DNA from: Deltaproteobacteria bacterium
GTDB lineage: Bacteria; Desulfobacterota; Deferrimicrobia; Deferrimicrobiales; Deferrimicrobiaceae
Length of the DNA: 39,178 nucleotides
Direction of reading: 5' to 3'
Assembly: GCA_030668225.1 (NCBI GenBank)
Contig: DAOUUI010000003.1
Location: forward strand, 1 to 39,178
How positions within the stretch are numbered: the first letter of the stretch is position 1; every line of letters begins with the position of its first letter. Made by a program: the position numbers and the translations under genes. The notes below the pieces were generated by a model. The model was not told where the DNA came from. It saw only the letters and a list, made by a program, of their open reading frames with translations, and made no database searches. Below are positions 1 to 11,256 of this stretch, one piece after another.

Positions 1-240
1 GTGGAGCGAGGAATGGGAATCGCCGCGAAGCGGCGTCCGGTACGCGAGCGGAACCGGCAGCGAGCGGGCGAAGGTCGCGAGCGTAGCGGAGGGGAATCCC
101 CCGCGAGCCAGGGCCCTCCCACTGGAAGCAGCCTCCCCCGGAGGAGTTCCGGTGGGGGTGCGCCCCTTCCGCTTCGGGGTTCCGCTTCCGGTTCCGGTGG
201 CGTTTACGCACGGAAAATCCGTTCGCGGGGTGGGACAACC

Positions 241-1017
241 GTGATCCTTCCCCATTTCGTCCAGTCCTCCCTGCTCCGTTCCGTGCCCGGGATCTACCAC
301 GCTTTTCTTGGCGTCGACCCCAAGCCGGGGAGGAAAGACGCAGAGAGGCTTCAGGCAGGTTTCTCCGTCCCACCGTCCCGGATCGGCACGCTTAAGCAGG
401 AACACTCCCCGACTGTCCTGGAGTGGGAAGAAGCGGATGCGGTTCCGGGGGACCTGGAGAAGCGGAAGGGGGATGCCTTGTGGACCATGATTTCCGGAAC
501 GGGGGTCGGAATCCGCACCGCAGACTGCGTCCCGGTGCTGATCGCCGTTCCGGGGGTGCCGGCCTGCGCCGCCGTCCACGCCGGCTGGCGGGGGCTTGTC
601 TCCGGGATCGTCGGGGAGACCGTTCGCTGTCTGGACGGGCGTTTCGGCCACGCCGCGGTCCGGGGACTCGTTGCAGCGGCAGGCCCGTCGGCCCGCGGCT
701 GCTGCTACGAGATCGGGGAGGAGGTGGCCGATCAACTTCGGCCGCTTCCCGGGGGAGAGCGTTTTCTCGCCCGGGGAAGGTCCGCGGGGAAATGGACGGC
801 GGACCTTACGTCTCTCGCCCTGGAGGGACTCGCCGCGGAAGGGGTGCCAAGGGAGAACCTCGAGGCAGCGGGCCCATGCACGGTCTGCTCCCCCTTGTTT
901 CACTCCTACCGCCGTGAAAAAACCTCAACCGGCAGACAGCTGAGTTTTATCTATATCGTTGGCTTACCCCCGCAGGCGATTTTCCTTGACATCCGGAAAC
1001 CGCAAGACGGAAAATGA
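241..1017 (+). CDS. pgeF: Peptidoglycan editing factor PgeF / YfiH (LACC1-like polyphenol oxidase family)
   Basis: Translation contains TADCVPVLIA, HAGWRGL and GPCTVCSPLFHSYRREKTSTGRQLSFI, typical of the YfiH/PgeF family. The track ORF begins at 1, but homology-like sequence starts at the in-frame GTG at 241 (VILPHFVQSS...). Confidence 0.9.
   Translation: MILPHFVQSSLLRSVPGIYHAFLGVDPKPGRKDAERLQAGFSVPPSRIGTLKQEHSPTVLEWEEADAVPGDLEKRKGDALWTMISGTGVGIRTADCVPVLIAVPGVPACAAVHAGWRGLVSGIVGETVRCLDGRFGHAAVRGLVAAAGPSARGCCYEIGEEVADQLRPLPGGERFLARGRSAGKWTADLTSLALEGLAAEGVPRENLEAAGPCTVCSPLFHSYRREKTSTGRQLSFIYIVGLPPQAIFLDIRKPQDGK
986..1015 (+). promoter_or_regulatory. Candidate sigma70 promoter for rho (TTGACA - 18 nt - GAAAAT)
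   Basis: TTGACA at 986-991 and GAAAAT at 1010-1015, overlapping the pgeF stop codon; rho starts at 1120. Confidence 0.5.
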
Positions 1018-1119
1018 ATCTTACAGTTAGCCGGGGAACCTGCCGGAGTCTTTCTACCAATCATAAAGAACAAGGCGCATCAGGAAAACCAACCAATCCA
1101 CAAATTCGAGGGAACGTGC

Positions 1120-2367
1120 ATGAATCTGAAAGAACTGAAAGCAATGCGTATCGGGGATCTTACCGAGATCGCGAAAAATCTCCAGGTCGACGGTGCGGCA
1201 GGGCTCAAGAAACAGGAGCTTATCTTCGCCATCCTGCAGGCGCAGACCGATCAGGAAGTCATCGTCTCCGGCGAGGGCGTTCTCGAGGTTCTCCCTGACG
1301 GGTACGGATTTTTACGATCCCCGGACTCCAACTACCTGCCGGGGCCGGACGACATCTACGTTTCTCCCTCGCAGATCCGCCGTTTCGGGCTGCGGACCGG
1401 CGATACGGTAACGGGTCAGATCCGGGCGCCCAAGGGGGACGAGCGGTATTTCGCCCTCCTCAAGGTGGAGAAGGTCAACACCGAGGACCCGGAGATCTCC
1501 AAGGACAAGATCATCTTCGACAACCTGACGCCGCTCTATCCGCAGGAAAAGTTCACGATGGAGCATGTGCCCGACAACTTCTCGACGCGCATCATCGACC
1601 TCATCGCCCCCATCGGGAAAGGGCAGCGGGCGCTGATCACCTCTCCGCCCCGGGCCGGCAAGACGATCATCCTCCAGAACATCGCAAACGGCCTCACGAA
1701 GAATCACTCCGATGTCGTCCTCATCGTCCTTCTCATCGACGAGCGGCCCGAAGAGGTCACCGACATGCAGCGCAGCGTCAACGGTGAAGTCATCTCCTCC
1801 ACCTTCGACGAACCGGCGCAGCGGCACGTGCAGGTGGCCGAGATGGTTTTAGAAAAAGCCAAACGTCTCGTCGAGCACAAGAAGGACGTGGTGATCCTCT
1901 TGGACAGCGTCACCCGCCTTGCGCGGGCCTACAACGCGGTGGTACCGCCCTCGGGGAAGGTGCTTTCCGGCGGCGTGGACGCGAACGCGCTCCAGAAGCC
2001 GAAGCGGTTCTTCGGCGCCGCCCGGAACATCGAGGAGGGCGGCTCTCTGACCATCATTGCGACGGCGCTGATCGAGACGGGCAGCAGGATGGACGAGGTC
2101 ATCTTCGAAGAGTTCAAGGGAACGGGGAACATGGAGCTCGTCCTCGACCGGAAGGTCTCCGAAAAGAGGATCTTCCCGGCGATCGACATCAACAAGTCCG
2201 GGACGAGGAAGGAGGAGCTCCTGCTCGAGAAGGCCGTTCTTCAGCGGATCTGGGTCCTGCGGAAATTCCTCTCCCCGCTGTCGCCTGCAGAGAGCATGGA
2301 ATTTCTCCTCGACAAGATCTCCAAGACGCAGACAAACCAGGAATTTCTCGACTCGATGAATACGTGA
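1120..2367 (+). CDS. rho: Transcription termination factor Rho
   Basis: 415 aa; [22 protein letters not shown]-terminus, [14 protein letters not shown] Walker [16 protein letters not shown]; full Rho architecture. Confidence 0.98.
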   Translation: MNLKELKAMRIGDLTEIAKNLQVDGAAGLKKQELIFAILQAQTDQEVIVSGEGVLEVLPDGYGFLRSPDSNYLPGPDDIYVSPSQIRRFGLRTGDTVTGQIRAPKGDERYFALLKVEKVNTEDPEISKDKIIFDNLTPLYPQEKFTMEHVPDNFSTRIIDLIAPIGKGQRALITSPPRAGKTIILQNIANGLTKNHSDVVLIVLLIDERPEEVTDMQRSVNGEVISSTFDEPAQRHVQVAEMVLEKAKRLVEHKKDVVILLDSVTRLARAYNAVVPPSGKVLSGGVDANALQKPKRFFGAARNIEEGGSLTIIATALIETGSRMDEVIFEEFKGTGNMELVLDRKVSEKRIFPAIDINKSGTRKEELLLEKAVLQRIWVLRKFLSPLSPAESMEFLLDKISKTQTNQEFLDSMNT

Positions 2368-2389
2368 TGAGGGAAGGAGCGACAACCCG

Positions 2390-2593
2390 ATGAAGCCGGA
2401 CATCCACCCGAAATTCAGGAAATCGACGGTCAAGTGTGCCTGCGGGAACACCTTCGAGACCCAGTCCACGATCGAGGAGATCAAGGTGGCTATCTGTTCC
2501 AACTGCCACCCGTTCTTCACCGGCAAGCAGAAGCTGGTCGACACCGCGGGTCGGATCGAGAAATTTCATAAGAAGTACGGCAAGACCCAGTAA
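2390..2593 (+). CDS. rpmE: 50S ribosomal protein L31 (zinc-binding, four-cysteine type)
   Basis: [22 protein letters not shown]...[30 protein letters not shown]. Confidence 0.97.
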   Translation: MKPDIHPKFRKSTVKCACGNTFETQSTIEEIKVAICSNCHPFFTGKQKLVDTAGRIEKFHKKYGKTQ

Positions 2594-2618
2594 GGGTCGC
2601 TAAGACGTCCCTCCTTCC

Positions 2619-3365
2619 GTGAACGTAATCCTCCTGCAGTGCACCCCGGAGCCCGAAAGGCTCGTGGCGCTGGCCGCACGGCTGTGCTACTCTCCCGCGT
2701 CGATCGGGGACCTGCGAGAGGACATCTCCCGGAAAGACGTGCGAAACCTCGTCCGCCGAATCCTCTCGATGGGGCACGCCTCGGTACTGGAGCATGTGAC
2801 CCTCACCTACGGCGTAGAGGGGATCTCCCGTGCGACCTCGCACCAGTTGGTACGCCACCGCATCGCCTCCTACTCCCAGCAGAGCCAGCGGTACGTCGCT
2901 GTGACCTTCGGGTACGTGACGCCGAAATCCCTCGGGAGGAAGCAGGGCAAAAAGCGGGGGAAAAAGGGATCCGCCCCGGCGCGGGACGGCAATCCGCTGT
3001 ATGATAAGTTCGAGCGGCACATGCGGAATTGTTCGGATCTGTACGAGGAGATGCTTAAGGCCGGCATCCCGGCGGAGGACGCCCGGTTTGTGCTGCCCAA
3101 TGCCACCGAGACGAAGATTCTGATCAGCATGAACGCCCGGGAGCTCCATCACTTCTTTGCGTTGCGTCTGTGCCGGCGCGCGCAATGGGAGATCCGGGAG
3201 ATGGCCAGGAAAATGCTTGCGATCGCGTATGAGAAGGCCCCGCTCCTCTTCGGGAACGCCGGCCCGGGGTGCCTTCGCGGGCGCTGCCCGGAGGGGGAGA
3301 TGACCTGCGGAGACGCTGCCGGGGTAAAGAGGGAGTTCGCGGCGCAGCGTGGGGCCGCGCGATGA
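2619..3365 (+). CDS. thyX: Flavin-dependent thymidylate synthase ThyX
   Basis: GTG start. ThyX signature [14 protein letters not shown] (RHRX7S) and C-terminal [14 protein letters not shown]. Confidence 0.95.
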   Translation: MNVILLQCTPEPERLVALAARLCYSPASIGDLREDISRKDVRNLVRRILSMGHASVLEHVTLTYGVEGISRATSHQLVRHRIASYSQQSQRYVAVTFGYVTPKSLGRKQGKKRGKKGSAPARDGNPLYDKFERHMRNCSDLYEEMLKAGIPAEDARFVLPNATETKILISMNARELHHFFALRLCRRAQWEIREMARKMLAIAYEKAPLLFGNAGPGCLRGRCPEGEMTCGDAAGVKREFAAQRGAAR

Positions 3366-3465
3366 GTTCACCGGGACCCGGGAAGTTCGTCCTCGGCGGA
3401 CAGGCCGTCACCCGGGGCGGGTCCCGGCAAAGTGTGGAGCAAGGCTTAAAGGTAGGAGGGTTTCC

Positions 3466-4533
3466 ATGTGGGGTAAGCTTGAGGGGGTAAAGGGGCGCGT
3501 CGACGAGATCACGCGTCTCATGGGGGACCCCGCCGTGACGGGGAATTCGAGGGAGCTCCAGAAACTTGGGCGGGAACTGGCGGAGCTCAAACCCCTGGCC
3601 GAGGTCTACGAACGGTACCGGAAACTCCGGCAGGAAATGGAGGAAAACCGGGACCTCGTCCAGTCGGAGAAGGACCCGGATATGCGGGCGCTTGCCAAGG
3701 AGGAGATCGCGAGGCTTGCGTCGGAGGAAGAGCGGCTCGAGGGGGAGATTCGCCTCTTTCTCCTGCCGAAGGATCCGAACGACGATAAGAACATTCTCAT
3801 GGAGATCCGCGCAGGGGCGGGGGGCGGGGAAGCCTCCCTGTTCGCGACCGAGCTCTTCCGCTCCTATTCGATGTACGCCGCGGTGAAGGGGTGGAAGGTG
3901 GAGATTCTTTCCCAAAGCGAGACGGGCCTCGGGGGGACAAAGGAGGTCATCGCGATGATCGAGGGGAAGGGCGCCTACAGCCGTCTGAAGTTTGAAAGCG
4001 GTGTGCACCGGGTTCAGAGGGTGCCCGCCACGGAGGCGGGAGGAAGGATCCACACCTCCACGGTTACGGTGGCGGTCATCCCGGAGGCCGAGGAGGTCGA
4101 CGTACAGATCGGCCCCGAGGACATCCGCATCGACGTGTTCCGCTCTTCGGGCCCCGGCGGACAGAGCGTCAATACGACGGACTCGGCGGTTCGCATCACC
4201 CACATCCCGACGGGGCTGGTTGTCACGTGTCAGGACGAGAAGTCCCAGCTGAAGAACAAGTCCAAGGCGATGAAGATCCTCCGGTCGAGACTGTACGACA
4301 TCAAGATGGAGGAGCAGCGCTCCGAACGGGCGGACATACGGCGGGCGATGGTGGGAACAGGGGACCGGAGCGAGAGAATCCGCACGTACAACTTCCCGCA
4401 GAGCCGGGTGACCGACCACCGCATCGGACTCACCGTCCACCAGCTCTCCCAGGTCTTGAACGGGGGGATCGACGGTTTCGTGGACGCCCTGACCGCTCAC
4501 GCTCAGGTCGAAGCTCTGAAACACGCCGGCTGA
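3466..4533 (+). CDS. prfA: Peptide chain release factor 1
   Basis: GGQ motif ([24 protein letters not shown]); ATG at 3466 preceded by AGGAGGG. The track ORF start at 3349 is an upstream in-frame extension. Confidence 0.97.
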   Translation: MWGKLEGVKGRVDEITRLMGDPAVTGNSRELQKLGRELAELKPLAEVYERYRKLRQEMEENRDLVQSEKDPDMRALAKEEIARLASEEERLEGEIRLFLLPKDPNDDKNILMEIRAGAGGGEASLFATELFRSYSMYAAVKGWKVEILSQSETGLGGTKEVIAMIEGKGAYSRLKFESGVHRVQRVPATEAGGRIHTSTVTVAVIPEAEEVDVQIGPEDIRIDVFRSSGPGGQSVNTTDSAVRITHIPTGLVVTCQDEKSQLKNKSKAMKILRSRLYDIKMEEQRSERADIRRAMVGTGDRSERIRTYNFPQSRVTDHRIGLTVHQLSQVLNGGIDGFVDALTAHAQVEALKHAG

Positions 4534-4549
4534 CGCGGCTTAAAAATCG

Positions 4550-5425
4550 ATGCTTCTCTCGGAACTCCTTGCGCTCTGCCGCCGGGAGATGGAGGGGCGT
4601 GGTTTTCGCGGCTCTCACGAAGCGGAAATCCTCGTCTCCCACCTTGCCGGCATCCCCCGTTCCCGCCTCTCCCTGGACGCGGGGAGGGAGGTGGGCGACC
4701 TGGCGGTCGCGCTCCGTTCCCTCCTTCGCCGCAGGTTTTCCGGCGAGCCCGTCCAGTACATCCTCGGTGCATGGGAGTTCTACGGGAGGGAATTCCTCCT
4801 GACGCGCGACACGCTCATCCCGAGGCCCGAAACGGAAGGGTTGGTCGAGGGGGTGGTCGATGCGTGGCGGAAGGAGAAACGGGGGGCGGGAAGAATGCTC
4901 GACGTCGGAACGGGGTGCGGGGCAATCGCCGTAACGCTTGCGGCGGAGCTTCCCCGGGTAAGGGTGCTCGCGGTGGACGTGTCCGGGGGAGCGCTCACCG
5001 TCGCCCGGAGGAACGCCCACGCCCTGGCGGTCGCGCACCGGGTTCGGTTTCTCCGTGCGGACCGATATTCCGCCTTGAAAAGAGGGGACCGTTTTGATGT
5101 AGTGGTCTCGAACCCCCCGTACGTTTCCGAAATGGAATGGGATTCGCTTCCCTGGGAAGTCCGGGGATTCGAGCCGGCGGAGGCACTTGTGGCCGGACCG
5201 GACGGGATGGCGATGATCCGCCCCCTGGTGGCGGATGCCGGGGCATACCTGAAGCCGGGGGGAACACTCTGGCTCGAGATCGGGGAGTCTCAGGGGGATG
5301 CCGTGCGGAGGCTTCCCCGCGGACCCCTTGAGTTCGTCGGCATCGAGCAGGACCTGGCCGGACGCAGTCGCGTAGCCCGCTGGATTCTCCCGGCGGAGGG
5401 GAAGCGGAGCGGGAAGAAGGGCTGA
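4550..5425 (+). CDS. prmC: Release factor glutamine methyltransferase PrmC (HemK)
   Basis: [17 protein letters not shown]-binding motif and catalytic NPPY ([10 protein letters not shown]); directly downstream of prfA. Confidence 0.95.
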   Translation: MLLSELLALCRREMEGRGFRGSHEAEILVSHLAGIPRSRLSLDAGREVGDLAVALRSLLRRRFSGEPVQYILGAWEFYGREFLLTRDTLIPRPETEGLVEGVVDAWRKEKRGAGRMLDVGTGCGAIAVTLAAELPRVRVLAVDVSGGALTVARRNAHALAVAHRVRFLRADRYSALKRGDRFDVVVSNPPYVSEMEWDSLPWEVRGFEPAEALVAGPDGMAMIRPLVADAGAYLKPGGTLWLEIGESQGDAVRRLPRGPLEFVGIEQDLAGRSRVARWILPAEGKRSGKKG

Positions 5426-5439
5426 GTAGGGAGGGGCTT

Positions 5440-6711
5440 CTGAACACGTTTCACATCAGGGGAGGAAAGCCGCTTTCGGGCACCGTCCGGGTGTCGGGGG
5501 CGAAGAACGCCGTCCTTCCGATCATGGCGTCTTCCCTGCTCGCGGAGGGACCCGTGGAGATCGCAAACGTCCCCCGTCTGCGGGACATTGACACCTTCGG
5601 GACGCTGCTGGGGTTGATGGGGGCAAAAGTCAAGCGCGAGGAGACCGGGAACCCGGGGGATGTCGAACTCCACATCGATGCGCGGGGGGCAAGGAAAGCG
5701 GAAGCCCCCTACGATATGGTCAAAACGATGCGCGCTTCCGTGCTCGTGCTTGGGCCCCTGGTCGCCCGGTACGGGATGGCAAGGATTTCCCTCCCGGGGG
5801 GATGCGCCATCGGCGCACGCCCGATCGATCAGCACCTGAAGGGGCTTTCGCTTCTCGGGGCCGAGACGAAGCTCTCGGAGGGGTACATCGAGGCCAGGGC
5901 CGACAGGCTCACCGGGGCCACGATCCCCTTCGACATGAAAACGGTCACCGGAACCGAGAACCTGATGATGGCGGCCACGTTGGCCAAGGGAACCACAAGA
6001 TTAATAAATGCCGCCAGGGAGCCCGAGGTATGCGACCTCGCCCTGGCGCTCCGCGGCATGGGCGCCGACATCGAAGGGGAAGGGACCGACGAAATCGTCG
6101 TGCGGGGGGTGTCCTCCCTGTCCGGAGTCCGGCACGAGGTGATGGGCGACAGGATCGAGGCCGCGACGCTTTTGCTGGCGGGCGCGATCACCGGCGGCGA
6201 CGTGACGGCCGAAGGGGCCGACGCGGAAGCGATGGCCGCCGTCCTCGAAAAACTCGGGGAGAGCGGCGCCGACGTGTCCCTCCTGCCGGGGGGGGTGCGT
6301 GTCCGGAGGAACGGGCAGATCCGGCCGGTCAACCTCGCAACCTCCCCCTATCCCGGGTTCCCCACCGATGTGCAGGCGCAGTTCATGGCATACATGTGCC
6401 TGTGCGAAGGACAAAGCACCATCCAGGAGACGATATTCGAGAATCGCTTCATGCACGTGGCGGAACTCCGCCGGATGGGTGCCCGGATCGACATCTCCGG
6501 GAGCACCGCCACCGTCAAGGGAGTGCCCCGCCTCTCCGGCGCCCCGTGCATGGCGACCGACTTGAGGGCGTCGGCCTCCCTGGTGCTTGCGGGACTGGCC
6601 GCGAACGGGACCACAGAGATTCTCCGCATCTACCATCTGGACCGGGGGTACGAGATGCTGGAAAGAAAACTTTCCTCCCTGGGCGCGGACATTGCCCGGG
6701 TGCAGGAGTAG
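5440..6711 (+). CDS. murA: UDP-N-acetylglucosamine 1-carboxyvinyltransferase MurA; proposed non-canonical CTG start
   Basis: Full MurA similarity. The CTG at 5440 (AGGGAGGGG upstream) gives (M)[26 protein letters not shown], which restores the conserved N-terminal strand and the Lys22-Asn23 numbering of E. coli MurA. The track start (GTG 5491) cuts this off. Confidence 0.9.
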   Translation: MNTFHIRGGKPLSGTVRVSGAKNAVLPIMASSLLAEGPVEIANVPRLRDIDTFGTLLGLMGAKVKREETGNPGDVELHIDARGARKAEAPYDMVKTMRASVLVLGPLVARYGMARISLPGGCAIGARPIDQHLKGLSLLGAETKLSEGYIEARADRLTGATIPFDMKTVTGTENLMMAATLAKGTTRLINAAREPEVCDLALALRGMGADIEGEGTDEIVVRGVSSLSGVRHEVMGDRIEAATLLLAGAITGGDVTAEGADAEAMAAVLEKLGESGADVSLLPGGVRVRRNGQIRPVNLATSPYPGFPTDVQAQFMAYMCLCEGQSTIQETIFENRFMHVAELRRMGARIDISGSTATVKGVPRLSGAPCMATDLRASASLVLAGLAANGTTEILRIYHLDRGYEMLERKLSSLGADIARVQE

Positions 6712-6720
6712 GGAGGGCCG

Positions 6721-8013
6721 GTGCGCTGGGTGAAATCGGGAACCGCCGCGTTCCGGAAAGGCCTCGCTGACGGGGAGAGACGCGGCGAGACGGATTCGGC
6801 GAAGGTCCACGCCGTGGTGGCCGAAGTGCTGGCCCGGGTAAGGAAAGAGGGCGACGACGCGCTGGTCGAGTTCACCCGGCGGTTCGACAGGTTCGATCTG
6901 CGAAAGCGCGGAGCCGCGGTCCCCCGGCGGGAGGTCGATGCGGCGTGGAAACGCACGCCGAAGGCAATCCGCGGGTCCCTTGCGCTTGCGGCCTCCCGGA
7001 TCGAGTCGTTCCACCGCCATCAGGCCGAATCCGGTTTCACGGTGGAGATTCCGGGCGCCCTTCTCGGACAACGGGTGCGGCCGGTCTCGCGCGCCGGCGT
7101 CTACGTGCCCGGCGGGAAGGCGGCATACCCGTCAACCCTGCTCATGAACGCGATCCCGGCAAAGGTGGCCGGCGTGCGGGAAGTGTACGCCGCCTGTGCG
7201 GCGCCGGGAGGGGAACTGCCTGACGTGGTCCTGGCGGCAGCGAGGATCGCGGGGGTCAAGGGGGTTTTCCGCATCGGCGGTGCGCAGGCGATCGCCGCGT
7301 TTGCCTACGGGACCGGCTCCGTCCCCCGGGTGGACGTGATCGTCGGCCCGGGGAACGCCTACGTCACGGAGGCGAAACGGCAGGTGTACGGCTGGGTGGG
7401 GCTCGACATGCTGGCCGGTCCGAGCGAACTGGTGGTTCTGGCCGACGATACGGCGAGAGCGCGCTTCGTCGCGGCGGATCTTCTCTCCCAGGCCGAGCAC
7501 GACGAGGACACCTTTGTTGCGCTGGTGACCGACTCCCCGCGGCTGGCGAAGAAAGTGGATGCCGAACTGGCGAGGCAGAAAAGGAAGCTCCCCCGGAAGG
7601 AGATCCTGGCCGAATCGCTCTCCCGGTCCATCGGTTTCCTCGTCAAAGGACTTGACGAGGGGATCGACGTGGTCAACCGCCTTGCGCCGGAACATCTGGC
7701 CCTCATGCTCGAGGACCCGTGGGGAGCCTTCGAGCGGATCCGGAACGCCGGGACGGCGTTCGTGGGACACCACAGCCCGGTCGCGGTGGGAGACTACCTT
7801 GCCGGGATCAACCATACGTTGCCGACGGGTGGGGCTGCCCGGTTCTCGTCTCCCCTGGGAGTCGCCACCTTCCTCAAGAGGACGAACGTGGTATCATATC
7901 AATTCCGGGCACTTGCGAGCGATGCGCCTCACGTGATGCGGCTTGCCAAGAAGGAGGGGCTGTTCGCCCATGCCCAGGCCGTCCGGGTACGGACCAAAAA
8001 GGAGGCACCTTAG
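6721..8013 (+). CDS. hisD: Histidinol dehydrogenase
   Basis: RAGVYVPGGKAAYPSTLLMNAIPAKVAGV, DMLAGPSELVVLAD, NHTLPTGGAARFSSPLGV. Confidence 0.97.
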   Translation: MRWVKSGTAAFRKGLADGERRGETDSAKVHAVVAEVLARVRKEGDDALVEFTRRFDRFDLRKRGAAVPRREVDAAWKRTPKAIRGSLALAASRIESFHRHQAESGFTVEIPGALLGQRVRPVSRAGVYVPGGKAAYPSTLLMNAIPAKVAGVREVYAACAAPGGELPDVVLAAARIAGVKGVFRIGGAQAIAAFAYGTGSVPRVDVIVGPGNAYVTEAKRQVYGWVGLDMLAGPSELVVLADDTARARFVAADLLSQAEHDEDTFVALVTDSPRLAKKVDAELARQKRKLPRKEILAESLSRSIGFLVKGLDEGIDVVNRLAPEHLALMLEDPWGAFERIRNAGTAFVGHHSPVAVGDYLAGINHTLPTGGAARFSSPLGVATFLKRTNVVSYQFRALASDAPHVMRLAKKEGLFAHAQAVRVRTKKEAP

Positions 8014-8017
8014 GGAC

Positions 8018-8608
8018 ATGCCGAGGGAAGCGCAGGTCGTTCGCAAGACGAAGGAAACCGACATCCGGTTGACGCTCCGCCTGGAAGGGGAGGGGGAGGG
8101 GGAGATTTCCACCTCCGTGGGGTTCTTCGACCACATGCTCACCCTGTTTTCCCGTCACGGGTTCTTCGACCTGACCGTCACGGCGAAGGGGGACACGGAC
8201 GTCGATTTCCACCACGTCGTGGAGGATGTGGGGATATGCCTCGGGGAGGCGTTCCGGAAGAGCCTCGGGGCCCTGGCGGGGATCACGCGCTACGCACACG
8301 CAAGCATCCCGATGATCGAGGCGCTGGCCCACGTCACGGTTGACATCTCCGCGCGCCCACACCTGGTTTTCCGCTGTCCCCTGAAGCACGAGAAGATCGG
8401 GACGTTCGATCTCGAGCTTGTCGAGGAATTCCTCCGCGCGTTTTCCCAGTCCTCCGGAGTGTGCATCCACGTCAACGTTCCGTACGGATCCAACGCCCAC
8501 CACACCGTGGAGGCGATCTTCAAGGGACTCGGGAGAGCCATGGCGGAAGCGGTGCGCATCGACCCGCGCGTGAAGGGGGTCCACTCGTCGAAGGGCGTGC
8601 TGGGATGA
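8018..8608 (+). CDS. hisB: Imidazoleglycerol-phosphate dehydratase
   Basis: GFFDHMLTLFSRHGFFDL, DVDFHHVVEDVGICLG, NAHHTVEAIFKGLGRA; ATG at 8018 inside the longer track ORF. Confidence 0.97.
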   Translation: MPREAQVVRKTKETDIRLTLRLEGEGEGEISTSVGFFDHMLTLFSRHGFFDLTVTAKGDTDVDFHHVVEDVGICLGEAFRKSLGALAGITRYAHASIPMIEALAHVTVDISARPHLVFRCPLKHEKIGTFDLELVEEFLRAFSQSSGVCIHVNVPYGSNAHHTVEAIFKGLGRAMAEAVRIDPRVKGVHSSKGVLG

Positions 8609-9309
8609 CGGAAGGGGATTCCATCGGGGTCGTCGACTACGGCATGGGGAACCTGCGAAGCGTGAGCAAGGCGCTCGAGTCGCTCGGGTTTCCGGTCATC
8701 GTGAGCGGGAGCCCTGCGAAGCTTTCCCGCTGCGCCGGCATTGTTCTCCCGGGGGTGGGCGCTTTCCGCGACTGCATGAAGAACCTGGACAGGCAGGGAT
8801 TCCTCCCGTTCCTCGCCGACGTTCTAGGCGAAGGACGGCCGTTCCTGGGAATCTGCCTCGGGCTGCAGGTGCTCTTCTCCGAGAGCGAGGAGTTCGGTCG
8901 TCATGAGGGGATCGGGTTCTTCCCCGGAAAGGTGGTGAGATTCCCGTCCGGCCTGCGGGAGACGGGTCCGGGGGGAAGGGAGGTGGTACTCAAGGTGCCG
9001 CACATGGGGTGGAACAGGGTCGACGTCATCATGGATCACCCCGTTTTTCAAGGGATCCCTGCAGGCTCGTACTTCTACTTCGTCCACTCCTATTACGTGG
9101 AGCCGGAGGATCCGTCCTCTGTTGCATGCAGGACGTCGTACGGCCTTTCGTTCGCCGCCGCCGTGGGGAAAGAGAACCAGATGGCGGTCCAGTTCCATCC
9201 GGAGAAGAGCCAGGGGGCGGGGCTCGCCGTCCTTGCCAACTTCGGCAGGCTCTGCTTCGGGGCGGGGGACCCGACCCGTGCCACGGGCGGCGGAGAGAGA
9301 GGGATGTGA
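8605..9309 (+). CDS. hisH: Imidazole glycerol phosphate synthase, glutamine amidotransferase subunit
   Basis: VVDYGMGNLRSVSKALES, GICLGLQVLF nucleophile elbow, VQFHPEKSQ; ATGA overlap with hisB. Confidence 0.97.
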   Translation: MTEGDSIGVVDYGMGNLRSVSKALESLGFPVIVSGSPAKLSRCAGIVLPGVGAFRDCMKNLDRQGFLPFLADVLGEGRPFLGICLGLQVLFSESEEFGRHEGIGFFPGKVVRFPSGLRETGPGGREVVLKVPHMGWNRVDVIMDHPVFQGIPAGSYFYFVHSYYVEPEDPSSVACRTSYGLSFAAAVGKENQMAVQFHPEKSQGAGLAVLANFGRLCFGAGDPTRATGGGERGM

Positions 9310-10040
9310 TGGCATTCCAGGTAATTCCCGCGGTCGACATCCAGGGGGGGAAGGCGGTCCGGCTCCGCCAGGGACGGCAGGACGACTCCACGGTGTTCGA
9401 CGACTCCCCGGTGGAGGTGGCGCGACGGTTTGCGGCAGAGGGGGCGACGAGGATACACGTGGTTGATCTGGACGGCGCGTTCAGCGGAAAGGCGGTGAAC
9501 GAAGAGATCATCCGTCGCATCGTGAATGCGGTGGAGTGTCCGGTCCAGATGGGAGGGGGAGTGCGCAACTATGAAATCGCCGCCCGTTATCTCGGGGCGG
9601 GCGTCTCCCGGATCATCCTCGGGACATCGATCGTCCGGAACCCCGAGGAAGTGTTGCGGATCACGAAGGCGTATCCCGGAAAGGTGGCCGCCGGAATCGA
9701 CGCCAAGGACGGGTTCGTCGCCATACGCGGATGGGTGGAGGTCACGGGGGTCACTGCCGTCGATCTCGCACGGCAGATGGAGGAGAACGGGATCTCCTGT
9801 TTCATCTATACGGACATCTCCCGGGACGGCATGATGGAAGGGCCCAACTTCCAGAGTATCCGCGAATTCGCAAGAGGTCTTTCGACGCCGGTCATCGCTT
9901 CCGGCGGCGTCAGCACGATGGAGGATCTTGCGACGCTCGGGGAGATGGAAAGCGACGGGGTGTGCGGCGCGGTGATCGGGCGTGCGATCTACGACGGCTC
10001 CCTCTCGCTTGCCGATGCGCTGACGCAGGAAAGGCAGTAA
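9309..10040 (+). CDS. hisA: ProFAR isomerase HisA
   Basis: [45 protein letters not shown]; 1-nt overlap with the hisH stop. Confidence 0.97.
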   Translation: MAFQVIPAVDIQGGKAVRLRQGRQDDSTVFDDSPVEVARRFAAEGATRIHVVDLDGAFSGKAVNEEIIRRIVNAVECPVQMGGGVRNYEIAARYLGAGVSRIILGTSIVRNPEEVLRITKAYPGKVAAGIDAKDGFVAIRGWVEVTGVTAVDLARQMEENGISCFIYTDISRDGMMEGPNFQSIREFARGLSTPVIASGGVSTMEDLATLGEMESDGVCGAVIGRAIYDGSLSLADALTQERQ

Positions 10041-10049
10041 ACGCGCCGG

Positions 10050-10909
<860 letters not shown>

Positions 10910-10913
<4 letters not shown>

Positions 10914-11254
10914 CGGCGGACGAGTTCGTCGCCATGGTGAAGTTCGACGAAAGGGGTCTCGTGCCCGTGGTCACGCAGGACGTTTCCGACAACGCGGTGT
11001 TGATGGTGGCCTGGGCCAACGCGGACGCGATTCGGAACACGTTCGCCACGGCAAGGGCCTCCTACTGGAGCCGTTCCCGGAAATCCCAGTGGGTCAAGGG
11101 GGAGACGTCGGGAAACTTCCAGGAAGTGGAAGAGGTGCTCTACGATTGCGACGTGGACACTGTCCTGTTCCGGGTGCGCCAGAGCGGGCCGGCCTGCCAC
11201 ACGGGAGAACGAACCTGTTTTTATCGTAGCGCCTACCGGCGCGGAGGGGGATAA
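10910..11254 (+). CDS. hisI: Phosphoribosyl-AMP cyclohydrolase (HisI only; no fused HisE domain)
   Basis: [59 protein letters not shown]. Confidence 0.95.
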
Positions 11255-11256
11255 CG

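Noticed and set aside
5802-6770. 322-aa + strand ORF overlapping murA (potential hisG position)
   Set aside because: Arg/Gly/His-rich out-of-frame shadow of murA with no HisG motifs; not a missing hisG.
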